The notes under the pieces were generated by a model that made no database searches, had not been told where the DNA came from, and worked only from the letters and a program-made list of their open reading frames with translations. This document shows, one piece after another, positions 25,611 to 33,880 of a stretch of DNA of 35,307 bases (position 1 is its first letter; each line of letters opens with the position of its first letter). Both the position numbers and the translations under genes were made by a program. The stretch covers positions 10,067-45,373 of the forward strand of contig QIAB01000075.1 of assembly GCA_003225455.1 (NCBI GenBank). The letters are read 5' to 3'. The DNA is from Acidobacteriota bacterium. GTDB taxonomy: Bacteria > Acidobacteriota > Terriglobia > Terriglobales > Acidobacteriaceae.

Positions 25611-26308
25611 TGCGCAGCCGTTTTCATCAGGGATTGGACGAACTCCGAGGCCGATTGCTCCGCATGGGTGGTCTCGCCGAGCAGGCTGTCGATCGCGCCT
25701 GCCAGGCTTACATCGATCGCGATTTGAACCGCTGCCATCAGGTTCTGGAAGGCGAAACCCAAATCAATCTCACCGAACGCGAGATTGACGAGCTGGCATT
25801 CGATCTCCTGGCCATGCAACAGCCCATGGCGGTCGATCTGCGCTTTATTCTCGCGGTCACCAAGATTAACGCCGACCTCGAACGAGTCGGCGATCAGGCA
25901 GTCAACATCGCCGAGCGGGTAATGGACATGGTCGAGCTTCCCAAAGCCGATCTTCCGGTTGACATTGCGCGTATGGCCACTGCCGCATCAGCGATGGTCC
26001 GCCGCGCCCTCGAGTCCTTCATCGAAGGCAAAGCCGAACTCGCCCAAGCCGTTCTCGAGATGGACAATGTCGTAGATCGCATGCGCGACGATGCGTTCAT
26101 TCGTCTGGTCAAGACCATGAACGAGCGTCCTGAGGTCACGCGCCAGGCGCTTGATGCGTTGCTGATCGCGCGCAATCTCGAGCGCGTCGCCGACCACGCC
26201 ACCAACATCGCCGAAGACGTAATCTTCTGGGTCCGAGGAGCCGACGTCCGCCACAACGTCACCCAGGAAGCTGCCGCCGCCCAGCCGAGCATTCCCGATA
26301 CACACTGA
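25610..26308 (+). CDS. phoU: PhoU, phosphate signalling regulator
   Basis: Cytoplasmic protein of two three-helix bundles that links Pst to the Pho sensor kinase and keeps the regulon off when phosphate is plentiful. The 232 residues include the duplicated metal-binding motif, in NADLERVGDQAVNIAERV and ARNLERVADHATNIAEDV, plus DLLAMQQPMAVDLRFILAV. It begins on the last base of pstB. No phoR/phoB homologue is in the window, so the regulator that would read the Pho-box-like sites is elsewhere. Confidence 0.95.
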   Translation: MRSRFHQGLDELRGRLLRMGGLAEQAVDRACQAYIDRDLNRCHQVLEGETQINLTEREIDELAFDLLAMQQPMAVDLRFILAVTKINADLERVGDQAVNIAERVMDMVELPKADLPVDIARMATAASAMVRRALESFIEGKAELAQAVLEMDNVVDRMRDDAFIRLVKTMNERPEVTRQALDALLIARNLERVADHATNIAEDVIFWVRGADVRHNVTQEAAAAQPSIPDTH

Positions 26309-26389
26309 GAGGCTCGCAATTTGAAAATCTCATGAGGCGGAAGCCTGCCTAAGCCGCAGAAGATAGAATGGAGTGGAGGCTGAGAACGT

Positions 26390-29173
26390 TTGAAAGTCGC
26401 GCTCTTTACTGCACTCGTACTTCTAATCACCGTCTTGAATGCCCAGGATCGTCCGGGTATGCAGATTTCTCTCCCCACAAGCAAAATCCTCGTCAGCCCT
26501 TATCCCGGCCACATCGGCTCAACCAACAGCTTTCCCGCGACCATCGCTCTCAGTCCGGATAAACGCTATGCCGCGCTTTTGAACGATGGCTACGGCACCC
26601 AGGCCAGCGCGCTACATCAATCTATAGCCATTCTCGATCTGCAAACTGACGAACTGAGTGATTTCCCTGATGCACGGCTCGGCAGGAACGCTCACCAGAG
26701 TTATTTTCTCGGCCTCGCGTTCAGTTCGGACGGCGATCACCTTTACGCTTCGGTAGGCTCAATCACAGATCCAACCGGCGAAAGGCCGGGTGACACGGGG
26801 AATGGAATCGCGATTTATAAATTTCGCGATGGCAAGGTCACACCTGAGCGATTTCTTAAGATTGCTCCGCAAAAAATTGATGCTGGCAAAAAAGTGGCTC
26901 GCGCTCTGCGCAAAACTCCACCTGGTACAGCGATTCCTTATCCCGCCGGCATTGCGGTTATCGGGACAGAGAAATACGACGAGCTTCTAATCGCCAACAA
27001 TCTTTCAGACAATGTCATCCTCATGGACACGGCAGACGGTCGCGTCCTCCAGAGCTTCCCCCTAAGCACTCATGAGATGATCCCTTCATCTTTTCCTCAC
27101 GCCGTCGTTGCGACACGTGATGGAAAACGTGCTTGGTGCAGCCTGTGGAACTCATCTCGCGTAGCCGAACTTGATCTGCAGCGCGGGACCGTCTCCCGCT
27201 GGATTCCCTTGCTTGAACCCTCCGATCCCACTGCGGCAGGCTCGCACCCAAGCGCGCTCTTGCTGAAAGCAGACGAGTCACTGCTTTATGTCGCGCTCTC
27301 TAACTCGGACAGAGTCGCCGTACTTTCTACTGCCCGCGGTGATCTGCTCGCGATGCTCGACACATCCCTGCGGGACCAGAAATTTGCCGGCACCTACCCC
27401 AACGCCCTGGCTCTAAGCAGTGATGGCAAGCAATTGTTTGTCGCCGATGCTTCGCTGAATGCAGTAGCGATCTTTGATGTCTCGCGCCTAAGTGCTCCCA
27501 ACACCAGCCTACATCCGCTCGGCTTTATTCCCACTGGCTGGTACCCCAGTGCTCTTGTCACTGCAGCCGACGATCTCCTGATTGCCACTGCCAAAGGTCA
27601 GGGCACAGGCCCGAACAATCGCGCGAACTTAGTGCAGGAAGGACATCACCGCGCACATCCCTATATCGTTACGCTGCTCTATGGCTCCGTCTCACGGATA
27701 CACATTCCCACGATCAACGAGAATCTGGCGAAGTTAACGCGCCAGGTGGAAGAGAGCAATCTCCTACGTAGGGATCCGGGAAAAATCGAGTTCCAGTCCG
27801 GATCAAATCCCATCCGGCACGTCATCTACGTAATTAAAGAAAATCGCACCTACGATCAAATCTTCGGTGATCTAAAGGTGGGCAACGGCGACCCATCGCT
27901 CACTATGTACGGCTCTGATATCACTCCGAATGAGCACAAGCTCGCTCTGCAATTCGGTGTACTCGACAATTTCTATGACAGCGGCGAGGTCTCGGGTGAT
28001 GGACACGATTGGTCCACTGCAGCCATCACAAGCGATTACAACGAGAAAACCTGGCAGATCGCCTATCGCGGCCAAGAGCGCATTTACGACTACCAGGGTT
28101 CCGTAGGCGATGAATATCCCTTGGAACTTGGAGAACCAGATGTGGACGATCCCACGACTGGATTTCTCTGGGACAACGTCGCCCACCATAACCTCACCTA
28201 CCGCGATTATGGCGAATTTATCGATGCAGAATGGTGCAAGCCGCAGCGGCCTGAACTCGCGTTGCCAACCTCAGGGACGACTTCACCGCGTAGCGCCAGA
28301 TGCGGGCGTGATGAAATTCACAAAGGCGAGCCACTCCCTGAAAATGTCGGTGATCCGCACGGTTCAGCCAGTCCGTGGCCTTGGGCAGTTCCGATGTTCA
28401 ACCGCATGCGCCCGACCAAAGCCGCTCTGCGCGATCACTTCGACCCGCGCTTTCCCGACTTCAACACCGAATATCCGGATCAGCTTCGCGCCGACGAATT
28501 TCTCAACGAGTTCGCAGATTTCGTTCTCGCCAAGAAAGAAAGAAAGCGAACCGAGCTGCCGCAGTTCGTACTGCTCTATTTGCCGGATGATCACACTCAC
28601 GGCACTGCTCCCGGCAAGCCCCGGCCAGCGGCTTCAGTGGCCGATAACGATCTTGCTCTCGGCCGCGTAGTCGACGCGGTTTCTCACAGCCCTTACTGGG
28701 ACGACACCGCAATTTTCGTTCTCGAAGACGACGCTCAGGATGGCGCCGATCACGTTGACGCGCATCGCTCCATCGCCTTTGTAATCAGTAAATATTCTCC
28801 GGGATCTGCCGCGCATCCCTTCGTGGATAGCCGCTTCTACACTACCGTGAACATGGTGCACACGCTTGAGACTTTGCTCGGCTTGCCGCCGATGAACCAA
28901 AACGATGCCTACGCGCCCATTATGACTCCAATGTTCGCTGGTCCAGGGAATCAGCCGCCCTTCACCACCGATTGGCGCAACCGTGACAACGGCCTCATCT
29001 ACCAGATGAATCCTCCACGCGGTCAAGGCGCAAGGGAATCGGCGAAAATGGACTTTTCACGGCCTGACGCAGCCAACCCAGCCATTCTCAATCGTATTCT
29101 CTGGCGCGATCGCAAAGGCAGAGTTCCCATGCCAGCTCCCCGCCATTCCGTTTTGCTGAGAACTGAGAACTAG
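26390..29173 (+). CDS. Secreted YVTN-type beta-propeller with C-terminal phosphoesterase domain
   Basis: A 927-residue exported protein. TTG 26390 is the start: it follows a GGAGG and gives a signal peptide (KVALFTALVLLITVLNAQ). Residues about 40-440 are propeller blades with SPDKRYAALLNDG, FSSDGDHLYASVG, YPAGIAVIG, LALSSDGKQLFVADASLNAVAIFDV and PTGWYPSALV. From about 480 the phosphoesterase family (phospholipase C/acid phosphatase AcpA type) begins: RHVIYVIKENRTYDQIFGD, then DNFYDSGEVSGDGHDW, LLYLPDDHTHG and FVLEDDAQDGADHVDAHR, which carry the metal-binding Asp/Glu/His residues. Located 80 nt after phoU, it could release phosphate outside the cytoplasm, which is inference. Its last codons (LLRTEN) come from a dispersed repeat. 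Confidence 0.85.
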   Translation: MKVALFTALVLLITVLNAQDRPGMQISLPTSKILVSPYPGHIGSTNSFPATIALSPDKRYAALLNDGYGTQASALHQSIAILDLQTDELSDFPDARLGRNAHQSYFLGLAFSSDGDHLYASVGSITDPTGERPGDTGNGIAIYKFRDGKVTPERFLKIAPQKIDAGKKVARALRKTPPGTAIPYPAGIAVIGTEKYDELLIANNLSDNVILMDTADGRVLQSFPLSTHEMIPSSFPHAVVATRDGKRAWCSLWNSSRVAELDLQRGTVSRWIPLLEPSDPTAAGSHPSALLLKADESLLYVALSNSDRVAVLSTARGDLLAMLDTSLRDQKFAGTYPNALALSSDGKQLFVADASLNAVAIFDVSRLSAPNTSLHPLGFIPTGWYPSALVTAADDLLIATAKGQGTGPNNRANLVQEGHHRAHPYIVTLLYGSVSRIHIPTINENLAKLTRQVEESNLLRRDPGKIEFQSGSNPIRHVIYVIKENRTYDQIFGDLKVGNGDPSLTMYGSDITPNEHKLALQFGVLDNFYDSGEVSGDGHDWSTAAITSDYNEKTWQIAYRGQERIYDYQGSVGDEYPLELGEPDVDDPTTGFLWDNVAHHNLTYRDYGEFIDAEWCKPQRPELALPTSGTTSPRSARCGRDEIHKGEPLPENVGDPHGSASPWPWAVPMFNRMRPTKAALRDHFDPRFPDFNTEYPDQLRADEFLNEFADFVLAKKERKRTELPQFVLLYLPDDHTHGTAPGKPRPAASVADNDLALGRVVDAVSHSPYWDDTAIFVLEDDAQDGADHVDAHRSIAFVISKYSPGSAAHPFVDSRFYTTVNMVHTLETLLGLPPMNQNDAYAPIMTPMFAGPGNQPPFTTDWRNRDNGLIYQMNPPRGQGARESAKMDFSRPDAANPAILNRILWRDRKGRVPMPAPRHSVLLRTEN

Positions 29174-29186
29174 GAACCGGAAACTG
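29158..29186 (+). repeat. Dispersed GAGAAC-rich repeat, copy 1
   Basis: Matches 35044-35069 with only a few differences (GAGAAC, GAGAACT, GGAAC, GGAAA blocks in the same order and spacing). This copy supplies the final codons and stop of the phosphoesterase gene. Confidence 0.6.
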
Positions 29187-29243
29187 CAATTGGCGACCTG
29201 GTGCTGTGACCGGGAAATCGTTAAGTGCCTGCCCAACTGTAGC

Positions 29244-29283
29244 GCCGGCATCTTGCCGGCTGTCCCGAGGGCGTCTCGCCCTC
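29244..29283. repeat. REP-like pair of hairpins
   Basis: GCCGGC-atctt-GCCGGC (29244-29260) and GAGGGC-gtctc-GCCCTC (29267-29283): two perfect 6-bp stems with five-base loops, six bases apart. This is the form of an extragenic palindromic repeat; similar GCCGGC-loop-GCCGGC elements are familiar in GC-rich soil bacteria. Confidence 0.65.
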
Positions 29284-29364
29284 GCCACGGGTTTGCAAAC
29301 TCGCCACGTAGCCCGCGCGTCACAGGGAACTGCATTTCCGAGTGCCCCCTCGCAATTTCCGTGT

Positions 29365-29488
29365 TAAAATCAGAGCAGTTCTTTTCAGACCCTCACGGCC
29401 GCACTGGGGAGTGCGCGTCGGCTTTGCCTCCGCGTGCCGTTTCGCGGACGGTCGCACCTAAATCTAGGTCGCTCGCTGGTTATGCGAG
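29365..29488 (+). promoter_or_regulatory. Possible promoter and structured leader of the trehalose operon
   Basis: TAAAAT (29365-29370) is a good -10 without a clear -35. Downstream are four perfect stem-loops in a row: CGCACT/AGTGCG (29400-29415, loop GGGG), TCCGCG/CGCGGA (29429-29448), ACCTA/TAGGT (29456-29469, loop AATC) and CTCGC/GCGAG (29472-29488, loop of seven). The leader to ATG 29584 would be about 200 nt. No known riboswitch is recognised. Together with the REP-like pair this accounts for the 410-base gene-free stretch 29174-29583. Confidence 0.4.
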
Positions 29489-29583
29489 TTCGGCTATCTG
29501 GCACTGTTCGTTGGGATAAAGTTCTTCGCCACTTCGCGCCGGGTTGAGCTTTCTGTGGTTGGTTACTGTTGTCTGGAGCCGGC

Positions 29584-30375
29584 ATGAAGGCACTCGACCG
29601 TGAAATATCATACGCCTCATTTCTGGACCAACTCCGGTCTGTTCCCGCCCGTGTGCTCCTGCTCGACTACGATGGCACGCTCGCTCCCTTCACTGTGGAT
29701 CGCAGCCTCGCGTTGCCGTACCCGGGTGTGGCCGACCGGATGATACGCATCATCGAAACAGGAACCCGCATCACTCTCATCAGCGGCCGCCCTGCTCGCG
29801 AAGTGATCAGTCTCATCGGTATCCATCCCCACCCGGAAGTTTGGGGAAGCCATGGTCTTGAGCGCCTCAAAGCGGACGGCAGCTATGAAATCTGCCAAAT
29901 TCCACTTCAACAGCAAGCCGGTCTTTCCCTTGCTGTCCAGCTTCTACGAGCCGTTCAGCTCGATTCGCAAACCGAGATCAAACCTGGAAGCGTTGCCGTG
30001 CACTGGAGAGGCTTGTCGCCGAGCGAAGTGGACGAGATTAAGAGCAAAATCCGCCACCTCTGGTTGCCATTGGTTACCGAATATCCTCTCTCTCTGCTTG
30101 AGTTCGATGGCGGCCTGGAGCTCCGCGTTCCTGGCCGCGACAAAGGCGATGCTATCCGTGCAATTTTGACGGAAACGAACCCAGAAGCCGCCATCGCTTA
30201 CTTGGGCGACGATCAAACCGACGAAGATGCGTTCCGCGCATTGAAGGGACGAGGCCTGACGGCGCTGGTTCGTCCTCAGCCCCGGCCTACCGCCGCCGAT
30301 ATTTGGCTGCAACCACCCCAGGAGCTGATCGAATTTTTCGATAACTGGCTTAAAGCCTCAGGAGGTGAGCTATGA
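29584..30375 (+). CDS. otsB: Trehalose-6-phosphate phosphatase
   Basis: HAD-superfamily enzyme that dephosphorylates trehalose 6-phosphate to trehalose. From ATG 29584 (preceded by GGAG; a TTG at 29569 is also open) it has 263 residues, normal for OtsB. HAD motifs: LLLDYDGTLAP with Asp28 and Asp30 (motif I), ITLISGRP (motif II), GRDKGDAI with the motif III lysine, and YLGDDQTDEDAF (motif IV). VWGSHGLERLKADG is a trehalose-phosphatase-type cap region. Its stop overlaps the otsA start (ATGA), so the two steps of trehalose synthesis are translated together, in reverse order of the pathway. Confidence 0.95.
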   Translation: MKALDREISYASFLDQLRSVPARVLLLDYDGTLAPFTVDRSLALPYPGVADRMIRIIETGTRITLISGRPAREVISLIGIHPHPEVWGSHGLERLKADGSYEICQIPLQQQAGLSLAVQLLRAVQLDSQTEIKPGSVAVHWRGLSPSEVDEIKSKIRHLWLPLVTEYPLSLLEFDGGLELRVPGRDKGDAIRAILTETNPEAAIAYLGDDQTDEDAFRALKGRGLTALVRPQPRPTAADIWLQPPQELIEFFDNWLKASGGEL

Positions 30376-31955
30376 CGCTCGTCAAGGGACGCCTGATTAA
30401 CGTCTCCAACCGCCTGCCGGTCGTGGTAAAGAAATATGCCGGTGGAGCGCGTGTCGAGCGCAGCCCCGGCGGTCTTGCACGCGCTATTGATGCCGCCTGG
30501 CGGCACCAGCAAGGGGTCTGGATCGGATGGGCCGGAACCACCCACAATCACATCGATCATTTGCTCGCCCGAACCTCGCGACGCCGTTCATACTCGCTGC
30601 AGGCAGTCACGCTTTCCCATGATGAGGTCGCCAAGTTCTACTCCGGTTTCGCCAACGAGATTATCTGGCCCCTGTTTCACGACATGCCTTCACGCTGCAA
30701 CTTCGATCCCGATTATTGGGAGACCTACCAGAGCGTCAATCGCAAATTCGCCGCTGCCGTCGCCCGTACCGCGAAAGAAGATGATTTCGTCTGGGTGCAT
30801 GACTATCACCTGATGCTTACCGCACATTACATGCGAGAAGCCGGGGTTCGCTCGCGGCTGGGATTTTTCCTTCACATCCCGTTTCCAGCACCGGATATTT
30901 TCGAAAAGCTGCCTTGGCGGGAAGCCATCCTGCGTTCGTTGTTGCAATTCGACATCATCGGATTTCAGACCGATCGCGACCGCTGTAATTTCGCAAGCTG
31001 TGCCCAGCGCTTGATTCCCGATGTTGTTGTCGAAAGTGGCAGCCCGCACCTTCTCCTTACCCATCGCGGTCACCGCAGCATCGTGGGGAGCTTCCCGATC
31101 AGCATCGACTTTGATGAGTTCGCCACTGCAGCCGCCCGTCCCGAAGTCGCTTCCCGCGCCACCGAGATTCGCCGCGAATTGATAGAGAGCATCCTGGTTC
31201 TTGGCGTCGACCGGATGGATTACACAAAGGGCATTCCCGAGCGGCTTAAGTCGTTCCGGATTCTTCTCCGCCGCCATCCCGAACTGCGCCGTCAAATTAC
31301 CCTGGTGCAGGTGGTGGTTCCCAGCAGAGAGGAGATTCCAGACTACAAAGATTTGCGTCTGGAAGTCGAACTCTTGGTCAGCCAAATTAACGGCGAATTT
31401 ACTCAACCCGGATGGGTGCCCATCCATTACATGCACCGCAATCTCAATCGCGACGAGCTTCTCGCTTATTACCGCGCCGCTGACATTGCGCTCATCACTC
31501 CCCTTAAAGATGGAATGAATCTGGTGGCAAAGGAATTTTGCGCCGCTCAAGTGGACGAACGCGGAGTTCTCATAGTTAGCGAATTCGCCGGAGCCGGTCC
31601 GGAGCTTCGCCATGGGGCAATTCTTGTCAATCCCAACGATTTCGCGGGCGTCGCACGAGCTTTGCGGGATGCATCACAAATGCCAGCCGAAGAGAAACGC
31701 AACCGCATGCGCTTGTTGCGCGAAATTATCAAAGATCACAATGTGCAGCGCTGGACCCGTTCATTTCTGCAAGCCGCGGACTCTGTCGAAGGAGGCGCTG
31801 CTTCGGGAAGCGGTGGCGCATCCCCGCACCCGGGTCGTAAAGAACCGCCTGATGAAACTCCGGGGGTAGCTCTGGTTGCCGCGGCCTTCTCCCGGCGCCG
31901 TCCGCATCAGATTCCAAGTACAGCACGCGCTGGAAGTTTCCTTGGTGGCGATTGA
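30372..31955 (+). CDS. otsA: Trehalose-6-phosphate synthase
   Basis: GT20 glycosyltransferase that joins a sugar nucleotide (UDP- or GDP-glucose) and glucose 6-phosphate. The 527 residues carry the family blocks: INVSNRLPVV, RSPGGLARAIDAAW, VWVHDYHLMLTAHYMRE, GFFLHIPFPAPDIF, GFQTDRDRCNF, GVDRMDYTKGIPERL, GWVPIHYMHRNLNRDELLAYY and TPLKDGMNLVAKEFCAAQ. The catalytic core ends near SFLQAADSVE; about 65 further residues (Gly/Ser/Pro/Arg-rich) look like a disordered tail not needed for the family. A protective role in drying or osmotic stress is typical of the pathway. Confidence 0.95.
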   Translation: MTLVKGRLINVSNRLPVVVKKYAGGARVERSPGGLARAIDAAWRHQQGVWIGWAGTTHNHIDHLLARTSRRRSYSLQAVTLSHDEVAKFYSGFANEIIWPLFHDMPSRCNFDPDYWETYQSVNRKFAAAVARTAKEDDFVWVHDYHLMLTAHYMREAGVRSRLGFFLHIPFPAPDIFEKLPWREAILRSLLQFDIIGFQTDRDRCNFASCAQRLIPDVVVESGSPHLLLTHRGHRSIVGSFPISIDFDEFATAAARPEVASRATEIRRELIESILVLGVDRMDYTKGIPERLKSFRILLRRHPELRRQITLVQVVVPSREEIPDYKDLRLEVELLVSQINGEFTQPGWVPIHYMHRNLNRDELLAYYRAADIALITPLKDGMNLVAKEFCAAQVDERGVLIVSEFAGAGPELRHGAILVNPNDFAGVARALRDASQMPAEEKRNRMRLLREIIKDHNVQRWTRSFLQAADSVEGGAASGSGGASPHPGRKEPPDETPGVALVAAAFSRRRPHQIPSTARAGSFLGGD

Positions 31956-32020
31956 TCCTGCCCGTTCCGGACAGTTTGTCATATCTAAATGATCCCCGTA
32001 GTCGCCAATGGCCGCCGCGG

Positions 32021-33262
32021 ATGAGACTAACTCGTTACAAAGTTCTGCTCTTCGTCGTACTTGTCTCAGGGCATCTCTTCCCCTACAGCGTCTTATCGCA
32101 CGAGGAACTCATAGACATTTCCTGGGACACCACTATTCGTCCTGCGCTCCTCAAGCGCTTTCCATCTGCTACGGAAGAAGAGATTCATAAAGCCCATGCT
32201 TACGCCTATGGCGGTTGCGTGATTCAAGACATCGGTTACTATCCCTTCGGCAATCACGAATTCACCAACCTGCTGCATTACGTTCGCAGCGGCGATTTCG
32301 TCGCTTCAATGCTGCGCGAAGCTCGGGACGTCAACGAATACGCCTTCGCCCTCGGCGCCTTGGCTCACTACGTTGCAGATATTTGGGGCCATCCAGCTGT
32401 GAATGCCGGCGTGGCGCTCGAATATCCCAAACTCCATGCCAAATTTGGCAAGCTGGTCACCTTCGAAGACGATCCGGCGGCTCACCTGAAAACCGAATTT
32501 AGCTTTGATGTGCTGCAAGTCGCCAAGCGGCGGTACATTTCCCAGCAGTATCACGACTTCGTCGGATTCGAAGTTTCACAAGATTTGCTCGATCGTGTTT
32601 TTCGTGACACCTACGGCATCGGCACAGATGATCTGCTCAAAGCCGAAGACCTGACCATCGGAACCTTTCGCTTCGGCGTCAGCCGTGTCATCCCCGAGAT
32701 GACTCAAGTCGCACTGGCCACTCGCCAGCACCAAAATATGCCGGAGCTGAACGATCAGGCGCGGAAGAAATTCCTTTACCACCTCTCTCGAGCCGATTAC
32801 GAAAAAGAGTTTGGAGCGAAATACCGGCGTCCCGGTGTCTTCGCGCGAATCCTTGCCTTCTTTTTGAGGGTGATCCCGCGTCTCGGCCCGTTCAAACCGC
32901 TGGCTTATCGCGACCCCACTCCCCAAACCGAAGATCTCTATTTCAAAAGTATGAACAATGTCGTAGAGCGCTACAGCCGCATGGTGCAAGCCGCGGCTGG
33001 CGGCGGCTTGAACTTTCCCAATCGCAATCTCGACACGGGCGATCTTACCCGCCCGGGAGATTACGAGCTGACCGACGAAGCGTATGCAGGTCTCGTTCGC
33101 CGTCTCGCCAAACATCACTTTGCCAACGTCACCCCCGCGCTGCAGGCGAACATTCTGGATTTTTTCTCCAATGCTCCCCTGAACCGCTCAAAAAAAATTC
33201 ACAAATGGCGTGAAACCCAATCGGCGCTTGTTCAATTGAAGACCGCGAACTTGAGCCGATAG
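32021..33262 (+). CDS. Zinc-dependent phospholipase C-like secreted protein
   Basis: A 413-residue protein from ATG 32021, chosen because it gives a signal peptide (MRLTRYKVLLFVVLVSGHLFPYSVLS); the frame is open back to a TTG at 31952 that overlaps otsA. The N-terminal region has His/Asp motifs of the zinc-dependent phospholipase C/S1-P1 nuclease fold: HKAHAYAYGGCVIQDIGYYPFGNHEF and ALGALAHYVADIWGHPAVN. The C-terminal half is lineage-specific. Substrate is not known. The 5' end lies immediately downstream of otsA, so read-through from the trehalose operon is likely. The last bases share CTTGAGCCGAT (33250-33260) with the following repeats. Confidence 0.8.
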   Translation: MRLTRYKVLLFVVLVSGHLFPYSVLSHEELIDISWDTTIRPALLKRFPSATEEEIHKAHAYAYGGCVIQDIGYYPFGNHEFTNLLHYVRSGDFVASMLREARDVNEYAFALGALAHYVADIWGHPAVNAGVALEYPKLHAKFGKLVTFEDDPAAHLKTEFSFDVLQVAKRRYISQQYHDFVGFEVSQDLLDRVFRDTYGIGTDDLLKAEDLTIGTFRFGVSRVIPEMTQVALATRQHQNMPELNDQARKKFLYHLSRADYEKEFGAKYRRPGVFARILAFFLRVIPRLGPFKPLAYRDPTPQTEDLYFKSMNNVVERYSRMVQAAAGGGLNFPNRNLDTGDLTRPGDYELTDEAYAGLVRRLAKHHFANVTPALQANILDFFSNAPLNRSKKIHKWRETQSALVQLKTANLSR

Positions 33263-33324
33263 ATCGAACGCCGGATCCCTACGTTGCTTTCGCTTTCCTC
33301 GCGGTGTTAATCTCGGATTACCGA

Positions 33325-33777
33325 GCGGGAGTAGTTCAGCGATAGAACGCCAGCTTGAGCCGATTAGCAGGCGTGAGCGAGGCCGGGAACGGCTGAGTGT
33401 GTGGGAGAACTCCCATTTCAGATTGCCCGGGTGGAACAAAGCCGCCAGAATCCAGCCGCGAAGCGGCGGCAGAATGCAGCCCAGGGCGCGAGCCCTGGGT
33501 GCAAGTGGAAAATGAGCCAGCCCCGTAGGGGCGGAAGAACAGTTCTCACACACGCTCGGCAGAGCGGGAGCCTGCTGGCGAAATCCTGAGCCTGAGCGCA
33601 CGTTGCGAAGGGAAGGATCTGATTTTTGGAGCAAGCGGGAGTAGTTCAGCGGTAGAACGCCAGCTTGAGCCGATTAGCAGGCGTGAGCGAGGCCGGGAAC
33701 GGCAGAGCGGGAGCCTGCGGGCGAAATCCTGAGCCTGAGCGCACGTTGCGAAGCGAAGGATCTGATTTTTGGAGCGA
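33325..33777 (+). repeat. Two tandem 143-bp units beginning with a tRNA-Gly 5' half
   Basis: Unit A starts at 33325 and unit B at 33635; the intact tRNA starts at 33778. B to tRNA is 143 bases; A to B is 310, which is 143 plus a 167-base insertion. Each unit opens with tRNA bases 1-32, stops being tRNA exactly before the CCC anticodon, and continues with CTTGAGCCGATTAGCAGG and a shared 110-base tail ending in TGATTTTTGGAGC. Unit A has G18 changed to A in the D-loop. No ORF here is credible. Confidence 0.9.
33394..33556. mobile_element. 163-bp MITE-like element with terminal inverted repeats and putative target duplication
   Basis: Present in repeat unit A and absent from unit B at the same point. 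Flanked by CGGC on both sides (33390-33393 and 33557-33560), present once in unit B. Ends pair imperfectly: TGAGTGTGTGGGAGAAC (33394-33410) and GTTCTCACACACGCT (33542-33556). Inside are three perfect hairpins: GCCGC-gaa-GCGGC (33455-33467), CCCAGGGC-gcga-GCCCTGGG (33480-33499) and GCCCC-gta-GGGGC (33520-33532). It encodes no protein. Confidence 0.78.
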
Positions 33778-33852
33778 GCGGGAGTAGTTCAGCGGTAGAA
33801 CGCCAGCTTCCCAAGCTGGATGTCACGGGTTCGATCCCCGTCTCCCGCTCCA
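33778..33852 (+). tRNA. tRNA-Gly (anticodon CCC)
   Basis: Complete 75-nt cloverleaf: acceptor GCGGGAG/CTCCCGC with T discriminator and encoded CCA, D-stem GTTC/GAAC, anticodon stem CCAGC/GCTGG with loop TTCCCAA, variable ATGTC, T-stem ACGGG/CCCGT with TTCGATC. It reads GGG codons. Two copies of its 5' half lie directly upstream. Confidence 0.97.
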
Positions 33853-33880
33853 ACAAAAGAGCGTTCACGAGGCAAACCAA

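Noticed and set aside
30690-31613. 307-codon minus-strand frame
   Set aside because: Antisense to otsA, which is unambiguous.
33188-33634. 148-codon minus-strand frame across the repeat region
   Set aside because: It lies antisense to the phospholipase end, the tRNA half and the MITE; composition follows the hairpins and there is no ribosome site.
33325-33777. Possible CRISPR array
   Set aside because: Only two long units, with no short regular repeats, unique spacers or cas genes; the units are tRNA-derived duplications.
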